From positions 1 through 8,258 of the forward strand of contig JAFDVT010000636.1 of the NCBI GenBank assembly GCA_018268875.1: DNA of 8,258 bases. Direction: 5' to 3'. The notes under the pieces are model-generated. The model did not search any database and was not told where the DNA came from. It worked only from the letters and a program-made list of their open reading frames with translations. Shown here piece by piece: positions 1-5,291 of this stretch. A program made the translations under genes and the position numbers. Within the stretch, counting starts at the first letter, position 1. Every line of letters starts with the position of its first letter. This DNA is from Acidobacteriota bacterium. Lineage in GTDB: Bacteria > Acidobacteriota > Terriglobia > Bryobacterales > Bryobacteraceae.

Positions 1-1327
1 CGCCCTTGTAGAAAAAGTCGTGAATTTCCTTGGCCATCACCGCCGGATGCAGCTTGCCGGTGGACTGCGAATGCTTCAACCCCAACGCGTAGTGATCGAG
101 GTTCTGCTTTTCAAACGCGGCCCGCGCGGTGGCCAACTCGCCGGTCCACGCGTCGCGCTTCTTCGACGCCAGCGTGTTCGCCAGCGCTTCCAGAAAGATC
201 TTTTCGTCGCTGACGATACCCAGATCGAGCGGCCAGTTGCGACCCAGATCCTCCTGCGCCGGATGCACCCGAATCGCCTTCACATCGGGCGCCAGGCGGT
301 ACTCGCCGGGGCTCGGCATACAGTACTGTCCGATGAAGATCACCAGGTCAGCCGACATCAGCGCATCCGGCGAACACGAGGCCGACAAGCGATGGTCATC
401 GGGCCAATGTCCGCGCGATGGACCCGAGGTCACGACCGCGATGTCCTGCCGTTCGGCCACCTGTTTCAGCGCGTCCCACGCCTTGCGCTGGAACACGCCT
501 TGCCCGGCGATCAGAATCGGCCGCGCGGCCTTGGTAATCAGGTCCGCGGCCTGCTGTACTTCTTTGCTGGAGGCGCTGGGGCGGCTCTCGCTGCGGTACT
601 TGTCCTTGCCGTAATAGTCGGTGAGCGAGGCGGCATCGGTGAACCTCGCGCGCGCCACTTCGCCCGGAAAATCGAGGTGCACCGGACCGGGCACGCCGCC
701 CTTGAGATTGCGGAACGCATAGCCGCCGTACTCATGCACGCGATTGGCCGCGATGAGGCGCTTGCCGTACTTCTTGATGCCTTCGGTCAACGGCTGCTGA
801 TAGCCGGTCTGGATGAAGGCCTCGCGATCGTCGCCGGCAATCTGCATATTGCTCGCGAGCACCAGCAGCGGGGTGCGCGCGGCGGACGCGGCGGCGATGT
901 TCATGATCATGTGCGTAAAGCCCGGTCCTTCGGTGCCGGAACACGCCGTCACCTCACCGGTAACGCGCGAAAAACCGTCGGCCGCGGCGCACATCGCGCC
1001 TTCCGTACGTCCGCCGTAGGCGGGAATGCCCGCCGCCGCGATGGCGTTGATGACGGTGTAATTCCCCGGGCAACAGAACAGGGCGGCCAACTCTTCTTCC
1101 TTGCAGAGCTTGGCGAACACCTCCGCGCCGGACATCCCTTTGCCGTCGAAGGTGCCCGCTTTGGCAGGCTCATTCAGCGTCGCGGGAACTTCCTTGGGAA
1201 TGGCAATGCTGGGGATCGGCGGGGCGGCGGTAAGATGCCGGGTCTGGGCAACAAACCCAGCGGTTGCGGCGGCCGCGGTGGCCAGCAGTTCCCGGCGCCG
1301 GGAACCGGTTGGTTTCTGGATCGGCAT
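1..1327 (-). CDS. Tat-exported thiamine-diphosphate-dependent enzyme (acetolactate synthase-like), 3' part missing
   Basis: This reading frame starts at ATG 1327 and stays open to the left edge, giving 442 residues without a stop. The N-terminus has a twin-arginine leader, SRRRELL at residues 9-15, followed by an Ala-rich hydrophobic stretch to about residue 28. The N-terminal pyrimidine-binding domain follows: FCCPGNY (84-90), then GGRTEGAMCAAADGF (105-119), where E109 aligns with the catalytic Glu that activates thiamine diphosphate. GTEGPGF (131-137) and GPVHLDFPGEV (214-224) are typical of this superfamily. The central domain is seen at RPILIAGQGV (269-278). The C-terminal domain with the metal-binding GDG motif lies beyond the window; relatives have about 550 residues, so roughly 80% is visible. 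The superfamily includes acetolactate synthase, pyruvate oxidase and several decarboxylases; the substrate cannot be read here. It follows the cytochrome c gene by 78 bases on the same strand. No strong Shine-Dalgarno precedes the ATG; the leader peptide supports this start. The family is secure, the function is not. Confidence 0.9.
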   Translation of the reverse strand, partial: MPIQKPTGSRRRELLATAAAATAGFVAQTRHLTAAPPIPSIAIPKEVPATLNEPAKAGTFDGKGMSGAEVFAKLCKEEELAALFCCPGNYTVINAIAAAGIPAYGGRTEGAMCAAADGFSRVTGEVTACSGTEGPGFTHMIMNIAAASAARTPLLVLASNMQIAGDDREAFIQTGYQQPLTEGIKKYGKRLIAANRVHEYGGYAFRNLKGGVPGPVHLDFPGEVARARFTDAASLTDYYGKDKYRSESRPSASSKEVQQAADLITKAARPILIAGQGVFQRKAWDALKQVAERQDIAVVTSGPSRGHWPDDHRLSASCSPDALMSADLVIFIGQYCMPSPGEYRLAPDVKAIRVHPAQEDLGRNWPLDLGIVSDEKIFLEALANTLASKKRDAWTGELATARAAFEKQNLDHYALGLKHSQSTGKLHPAVMAKEIHDFFYKG

Positions 1328-1405
1328 GGATGACAGGTGAGGCTACCAAGTGCCACCGCCGGAGTCAATGCGGGGGCATTGGCTTCGGCAACCGCGGACC
1401 ATTCT

Positions 1406-1804
1406 TTACTCTTTGGGGTCGGGTTGCAGGGACGGGCGCGTGGATTCCGGCCAAAGGCTGCGAATAAAATTCACCAGGTTCCACAGTTCTTGTTCGTTCT
1501 TGAATTGGGAACCAAACGCCGGCATGCTGGCGTTGCGGCCGTTCCGGATGTTGCGCGCGATCTCCCCGTCGCTCGTGCCACCGGTGTAGGCCTTTGGATT
1601 GGTGAGGTCCGTGGCGTCGGCCACGACATCCACTGTCGCCTTGCCGTCGTTGCCGTGGCAACCCGCGCAATGCCGGATGTACACATTGCGGCCCTGCCCG
1701 ATGGACTTCTTGCTATACGGCACCGGGTTGTTCTGGCCTTCGGCGGCGAGCGCCGCGACAGCCAGCAGGACGGGGAACATTGCCATGCGACGAAAGGCTA
1801 TCAA
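1406..1804 (-). CDS. Secreted small c-type cytochrome, single haem
   Basis: The product is about 132 residues with one haem-c site, CAGCH at residues 46-50 (two thioether cysteines and the proximal His), and MPAFG at 94-98, whose Met is the likely distal haem ligand. This is the layout of small soluble class I cytochromes that carry electrons in the periplasm. An N-terminal hydrophobic segment, MFPVLLAVAALAA (residues 9-21), acts as a Sec signal peptide or anchor. Start choice is uncertain. TTG at 1804 gives an n-region with two arginines (FRRMAM), as expected for a signal peptide. ATG at 1786 or 1780 would remove those charges. None has a good Shine-Dalgarno. The gene lies just downstream of a terminator-like hairpin, so it probably has its own promoter, and 78 bases upstream of the thiamine-diphosphate enzyme on the same strand. 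An electron-transfer partnership between the two is possible but is only inferred from position. Confidence 0.9.
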   Translation of the reverse strand: MIAFRRMAMFPVLLAVAALAAEGQNNPVPYSKKSIGQGRNVYIRHCAGCHGNDGKATVDVVADATDLTNPKAYTGGTSDGEIARNIRNGRNASMPAFGSQFKNEQELWNLVNFIRSLWPESTRPSLQPDPKE

Positions 1805-1833
1805 TTGGTCCGTTTCGAGTCAACCGGAGCGTA

Positions 1834-1878
1834 AAATACACGGAGGGCGCGGCGTCCAGACGGACCAGCCGCGCCCTC
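1834..1878 (-). terminator. Intrinsic terminator-like hairpin after the 47-residue gene
   Basis: A perfect 11-base inverted repeat, GAGGGCGCGGC at 1843-1853 and GCCGCGCCCTC at 1868-1878, encloses a 14-base loop that can pair further (GTCC 1854-1857 with GGAC 1862-1865). Read on the minus strand, the stem is followed within about five bases by TATTTTA, a short U-rich run in RNA. On the plus strand no T-run follows. The site begins 27 bases past the stop of the small Lys-rich gene and ends about 30 bases before the cytochrome start, so it should separate the two transcripts. The U-run is short, so termination may be partial. Confidence 0.7.
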
Positions 1879-1905
1879 GGAACTCGGAGAGTTCGAGAAA
1901 GAAGC

Positions 1906-2049
1906 TTAGTGCTCCTTCTTGTCTTCCTTCTTATCGCCCTTCTTCTTGGCCTTCTTTTCCTTCTTCTCGCCTTCCTTCTTGTCGTCGCCGAAGGCAACCA
2001 CACCGGTCAGCAGCGAAAGGCCCAGCAGGGCGGACATCAATTTCTTCAT
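1906..2049 (-). CDS. Small secreted Lys/Glu/Asp-rich protein (47 aa), unknown function
   Basis: ATG 2049 to TAA 1906-1908 encodes 47 residues. Residues 1-21 form a compact signal peptide: MKK, then a hydrophobic core LMSALLGLSLLTGVVAF, with AFG before the likely cleavage site (small residues at -3 and -1). The remaining 26 residues, D22-H47, are 13 Lys, 9 acidic residues, one His, two Gly and one Ala, in irregular KKE/KKD/KKG units; this part should be extended and highly charged. All 13 tail lysines use AAG. Reality is supported by a good Shine-Dalgarno AAGGAGAG at 2061-2068, the clean signal-peptide grammar, and a terminator just downstream. I recognise no family. Binding to acidic polymers, metals or the cell surface is conceivable but unsupported. 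It is probably a single-gene transcript, since about 190 bases separate it from the hydrolase stop upstream. Confidence 0.8.
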   Translation of the reverse strand: MKKLMSALLGLSLLTGVVAFGDDKKEGEKKEKKAKKKGDKKEDKKEH

Positions 2050-2060
2050 TGTGTTCTGAT

Positions 2061-2068
2061 CTCTCCTT
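2061..2068 (-). promoter_or_regulatory. Ribosome binding site of the 47-residue gene
   Basis: AAGGAGAG on the minus strand lies 11 bases before ATG 2049 (13 bases counted from the AGGAG core). It is the clearest Shine-Dalgarno in the left half of the window and is the main evidence, with the signal peptide, that this very short frame is translated. Confidence 0.7.
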
Positions 2069-2239
2069 GAGAATTCGGAAGCGCCAGAAGACGGCGCGCT
2101 CCATCCATCTCCTCCAGGCTGACAGCAGGAAATGAAGCCCGCCTTAAGTAGCGGTTAAAATCGGTTCATTTCAGATGCGCCATTTCGCCCGCTAACCCTA
2201 TCTTTTGGTTGAGGTTAGGAAATATGCCTTACGACTTTG

Positions 2240-3019
2240 TTACCGCAGTACCGCGGTCAGTTGCGACGACAGCACCGAGGGCGCCCAATACTTTTCGATG
2301 TACTCCACCACCAGTTCCGTACCTTGGTCGTGCGGGACAAACGGACGGTCCTTGGGGTCGTACATCGTGTCGGTGAGGTCCCGCAGCAGGATGCAGCGCA
2401 CGCCCCAACGGGTCATCTGTTTGATGGCGAACGTACGGTTGAGAACGCACATGTTCGTGTGCACGCCCATCACCAGCAGATTCTCGATGCCGCGCAACTT
2501 CAGCGCCGTGTAGACCTCGGAGCCCTGATCAGAGACCAGGTCGCCGGCTTCCACCGGGATGGTCGCGATCTGGCGCGACCACGCCTTGAACATGCTTTCG
2601 CCGGTGTCGCACCCGCCGTCCGAATCGTCGATCGGCAGCGCCGGAGCGTCGATGTTGCGTGGACTCGGCGGGTCGATCTTGGCCAACGTCGCGATGGCCT
2701 GGCGCTGCGGCGTATTCGCGTAAAACTGCATGGTGTCCGACGGCGCGTGGATGATCAGAATGCCTTTGGCGCGGGCCGCCGCGATCACCGGCGCGGCTTT
2801 TTTGGCGATCGGGGGCACGCGTTCGGTCGCGCCGCGGCACCAGTGCCGATCCCACATGTCGCAGATGATCAGCGCGGTCTTTTTCGGATCGAGCTTGAAG
2901 TTCTGCGTGGATTCGCGCCAGTCGCCGCTCCCTTTGAATAGTTCAACGCGCGTACGCAGCGGCAACGTCACGTCCTGTGCCAGAAACAGTACGGTTGCCA
3001 AGGCCGGAATCATCATCAT
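2240..3019 (-). CDS. Exported isochorismatase-like (cysteine hydrolase) family protein
   Basis: The product has 259 residues from ATG 3019 and begins MMMIPALATVLFLAQ, a short hydrophobic signal peptide. The frame is open further upstream to 3160, but that part lies within the oxidoreductase gene and reads as unrelated sequence. ATG 3019 overlaps the oxidoreductase stop as ATGA, which fixes the start; two more in-frame ATGs follow at once. The isochorismatase/nicotinamidase alpha/beta fold shows as ALIICDMWDRHWC (49-61), where D54 is the expected catalytic Asp, and VMGVHTNMCVLNR (183-195), where C191 is the expected nucleophile after the cis-peptide turn. RDLTDTMY (213-220) and a C-terminal GTELVVEYIEKYW (233-245) resemble a subgroup I associate with planctomycetes and acidobacteria. 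The catalytic Lys normally seen about 35 residues before the Cys is not evident. Family members hydrolyse amides or vinyl ethers such as nicotinamide or isochorismate; the substrate is unknown. Translation is probably coupled to the oxidoreductase. Confidence 0.92.
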   Translation of the reverse strand: MMMIPALATVLFLAQDVTLPLRTRVELFKGSGDWRESTQNFKLDPKKTALIICDMWDRHWCRGATERVPPIAKKAAPVIAAARAKGILIIHAPSDTMQFYANTPQRQAIATLAKIDPPSPRNIDAPALPIDDSDGGCDTGESMFKAWSRQIATIPVEAGDLVSDQGSEVYTALKLRGIENLLVMGVHTNMCVLNRTFAIKQMTRWGVRCILLRDLTDTMYDPKDRPFVPHDQGTELVVEYIEKYWAPSVLSSQLTAVLR

Positions 3020-4209
3020 GCGGTTACTACTTTCTGGGCCTGCGCATCCCAACGGATACGCCGCCCGGTTTTGAGCGACAGGTTGGCCATCTGCGTCACC
3101 AGCGCCGCCTGAAATCCCAATTCCATGGGCGCCGTGGGACGCTGCCGGGTACGGACACACTCGAGGAAATTCTGGACATGCAGGTCGGTCGCGTACCCGA
3201 AGCCTTTGGCGGAACTCCGGGTCAACGCGGCAGTGTCTTCCGCGCCCTGCCGGAACACCTGCAACGCCTCACGGCCGATGTCCATGCGCGCGGCGTCGCC
3301 GTCCAACTGGTTCAACTGGTCGTTTCGGCTCTTGTACCGCATCGCGGCGTAGTTGATGCTGAACACGCCGATGAAATCTTCCGGGTATTCCGCCGTGATG
3401 ACGACGCTTTCCGGCGTATCGAACCCCGCCCGATGGGGCTTGCCGGCCGCCGCTGTCACCGCCAGCGGAGCGCTCGCGCCCATCAGCAGGTGAATCCCGT
3501 CGAACACGTGCGCGCCCTGGTCGGCCGCAATGCCGCCCGCGTAGTCGAAGTAATACCGCCAGTTCCGGAATCGGTCCGCCTCAAAAGGCCGTTTCTTCGC
3601 GACCGGACCTTGCCACTGGTCCCAATCGAGCTTGCCGTTGAGCGGCCCGGCCGGCTTGCCGTCGAGATACGTATTCAGCCACCAGGACCGCACCATGCGA
3701 ATCTTGCCAAGTTCACCCGCGGCGACGATCTTGCGGCCTTCGAGATACAGGTCGTAACTGCGGCGCTGCATGCCGGTCTGGATGACGATGCGGTTCGCGG
3801 CTTTTTCGGCTCGAACCAGTTCCACGCCTTGTTCCGGCGTCTGGCACAGCGGCTTTTCGACGTAGATGTCCTTGCCGGCGGCGATCGCGTCCAGCACCTG
3901 GCGGTGATGCCAGTGTTCGGGCGTGGCGATCAGCACGGCGTCGACATTGGGATCGTCCAGCAGCTTGCGGTAATCGCGGTACGCCACCGCGCTCGGAGCC
4001 TTGGACAAGGCATTTTCGAGGTTGGGTTCGAAGACGTCGCAGATGGCCGTCACGCGAAGCGACGGGTCCTTCTGGAAGACGGTCATGACAAAGGTCCCGC
4101 GGCCGCCGCTTCCTATTACCCCGAGCCGCACGGGACGCTGTGTTTGCGCAGCCCACGCGGGGAAGACGGCGGCCGGAATGAGCGGCAGAAAATCGCGTCT
4201 GCGGAACAT
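3016..4209 (-). CDS. Tat-exported Gfo/Idh/MocA family NAD(P)-dependent oxidoreductase
   Basis: The product has 397 residues from ATG 4209. The N-terminus MFRRRDFLPLIPAAVFPAWA is a twin-arginine leader (RRRDFL), which supports this start although the Shine-Dalgarno is weak. The Rossmann domain begins at residue 27 with the dinucleotide motif GVIGSGGRG (30-38) and continues through ICDVFEP (56-62) and ATPEHWHH (95-102). EKP at 118-120 is the hallmark motif whose Lys contacts cofactor and substrate. In the C-terminal beta-sheet domain, DYAGGIAADQGAHVFD (222-237) holds D230 and H234, the usual catalytic His region. Relatives oxidise, reduce or epimerise sugars and inositols, or cleave glycosides through a transient keto-sugar. 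Tat export suggests a pre-folded protein with tightly held NAD(P), as in Zymomonas glucose-fructose oxidoreductase. Its last four bases overlap the hydrolase start. The secreted 297-residue gene ends 91 bases upstream. The family is certain, the substrate unknown. Confidence 0.95.
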   Translation of the reverse strand: MFRRRDFLPLIPAAVFPAWAAQTQRPVRLGVIGSGGRGTFVMTVFQKDPSLRVTAICDVFEPNLENALSKAPSAVAYRDYRKLLDDPNVDAVLIATPEHWHHRQVLDAIAAGKDIYVEKPLCQTPEQGVELVRAEKAANRIVIQTGMQRRSYDLYLEGRKIVAAGELGKIRMVRSWWLNTYLDGKPAGPLNGKLDWDQWQGPVAKKRPFEADRFRNWRYYFDYAGGIAADQGAHVFDGIHLLMGASAPLAVTAAAGKPHRAGFDTPESVVITAEYPEDFIGVFSINYAAMRYKSRNDQLNQLDGDAARMDIGREALQVFRQGAEDTAALTRSSAKGFGYATDLHVQNFLECVRTRQRPTAPMELGFQAALVTQMANLSLKTGRRIRWDAQAQKVVTA

Positions 4210-4300
4210 CGTGCCCGCAGCGTATCATGATCTCCACCGTCTCAGCAGTTGCGCCCGCGATGGCGGTACTCAACAACTGCAACGTCAAAACGGCATTGCC

Positions 4301-5194
4301 TCACTGAATGGGCGCGAGCCAGAACTCCTGCACTCGCGTATCTTTGATGAGCGATTGCGGCGGCAGAGCGTCCACGCCCGCATAGCCGATTTCATTCGAC
4401 GCGATTCGCGAAATCTTGCCGCCCGCCGCTACGTTGAACTTGTAGCTGCGGATCACCTTGCCCGCGCACCGCATCTCCAGCGCATAGCTGCCCGGCGTGT
4501 TGACGAGCGTCGCCCACTTCACCGGTCCCATCCCATGTCCTTGCCGGACCTCATGCCGGAAGTATTCCCAGTGCGGGTCCGTCACCACGCCTTCGATCAA
4601 CCCGATCTGCTTGCCGCCGTTCAACAAATGAATCGTGAACGGAATCTGCTTTTTCGGCGCATAACCGGGCAATTCACGCGTCGAAAGCCACATGCCGACG
4701 TCGATCGACTGGCCCGTATCGTTGATCGGACCGATCAGGAACATGCTCTTCGACCACGGACCCGTGCGCAGGAAACTCGCGCCTGGTTCGAACGGATCGG
4801 CGCTCGCTTCTTTCTGGATACTGAACGGGTACGCGCTGATTTCCTTGCCCTGCGATTCCACGCTGAAAATGTAATCCCCCGGCGCCAGCGGACCGAACCC
4901 CATCAGTCCATTCGCCGCCTTAAGGTTGCCGAACGCGGCGTGCGGCGGCCAAGGTTCGATGATCATGTCTTTGGACAGCGCGACACCACCGCCAGCTTTC
5001 TTGATCACGATCTTCGCTTTCGTTTCGCCAGGTGGCGGAAACAGCACGGGAATGGATTCGGCGATCATGAACTCGGCCCGCTGCGGAAAGTAACGCAGGC
5101 TCAACAGTCCATCCATGGCGACATGGGTGGTTTGCGCGGCGGCTACCATGGCCGCCGCTATCGATAAAACGGCTGTACGCGTCGAACGCGGCAT
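4301..5194 (-). CDS. Secreted protein of unknown function with duplicated beta-rich module (297 aa)
   Basis: I do not recognise a named family. ATG 5194 is chosen because it starts a clear signal peptide, MPRSTRTAVLSIAAAMVAAAQ, with cleavage likely near A20-Q21, and because GGAGG lies upstream at 5208-5212. The frame is open to 5473, but that part is antisense to the sigma factor and looks non-coding. The mature protein of about 277 residues is rich in short beta-strand patterns with no membrane segment after the signal. Two segments match in exact register 129 residues apart: P105-G106, Y108, G116-K117, I119, Y122, F124 against P234-G235, Y237, G245-K246, I248, Y251, F253. This suggests two copies of an Ig-like or similar beta-sandwich domain. 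It faces the sigma factor gene across 97 bases and may be the first gene of a transcript continuing into the oxidoreductase and hydrolase. A binding or structural envelope role is possible, but no catalytic motif is visible. Confidence 0.85.
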   Translation of the reverse strand: MPRSTRTAVLSIAAAMVAAAQTTHVAMDGLLSLRYFPQRAEFMIAESIPVLFPPPGETKAKIVIKKAGGGVALSKDMIIEPWPPHAAFGNLKAANGLMGFGPLAPGDYIFSVESQGKEISAYPFSIQKEASADPFEPGASFLRTGPWSKSMFLIGPINDTGQSIDVGMWLSTRELPGYAPKKQIPFTIHLLNGGKQIGLIEGVVTDPHWEYFRHEVRQGHGMGPVKWATLVNTPGSYALEMRCAGKVIRSYKFNVAAGGKISRIASNEIGYAGVDALPPQSLIKDTRVQEFWLAPIQ

Positions 5195-5291
5195 TTGCAA
5201 GAGTGATCCTCCAAATCCAGGTACGCAAACGTGGACCGGAATCCCAACCAGGTGCGCTATATATGTAGGACCAAAAGAAGAGACGACCACC
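5195..5291. promoter_or_regulatory. Divergent intergenic region between secreted-protein gene and sigma gene
   Basis: These 97 bases separate the minus-strand start at 5194 from the plus-strand start at 5292, so both promoters must lie here or inside the genes. The region carries the secreted gene's GGAGG (5208-5212 on the minus strand), a weaker AGAAGAG ahead of the sigma start, and one AT-rich patch, CTATATATG at 5257-5265, in otherwise GC-rich DNA. That patch is the best -10 candidate for either direction. I see no convincing -35 element for a housekeeping sigma factor, so the promoter class is open. Confidence 0.5.

Noticed and set aside
20..1333. Plus-strand frame of 437 codons opposite the thiamine-diphosphate enzyme
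   Set aside because: It is Arg/Gly/His-rich with no recognisable motif, while the minus strand gives a continuous enzyme with family motifs. Long antisense frames are common in GC-rich genes with strong third-position bias.
2192..2218. Inverted repeat CTAACC/GGTTAG with a 15-base loop after the hydrolase gene, and a second 5-bp hairpin across its stop codon (2242-2257)
   Set aside because: The stems are short (6 and 5 bp) with no T-run in the direction of transcription, so I cannot call a terminator or operator.
3020..3160. N-terminal extension of the hydrolase by 47 codons
   Set aside because: It lies wholly inside the oxidoreductase 3' end, reads as unrelated Gly/Ala-rich text and would hide the signal peptide; the ATGA start at 3019 fits better.
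2977..4230. Plus-strand frame of 417 codons opposite the oxidoreductase
   Set aside because: Same reason: low-complexity Arg/Val/His-rich text, no signal or motif, and complete overlap with a certain gene on the other strand.
4245..4280. Inverted repeat GCAGTTG/CAACTGC between the secreted-protein gene and the oxidoreductase
   Set aside because: Seven base pairs with a 22-base loop and no T-run is too weak to claim a terminator or regulator site.
4001..5167. Plus-strand frame of 388 codons across the oxidoreductase start and the secreted-protein gene
   Set aside because: It spans two genes on the other strand and their gap and has no domain motif, so it is an antisense shadow.
5115..5291. 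N-terminal extension of the sigma factor by 59 codons
   Set aside because: It is antisense to the divergent gene's signal peptide and would make the protein longer than its family; GTG 5292 gives the expected length.
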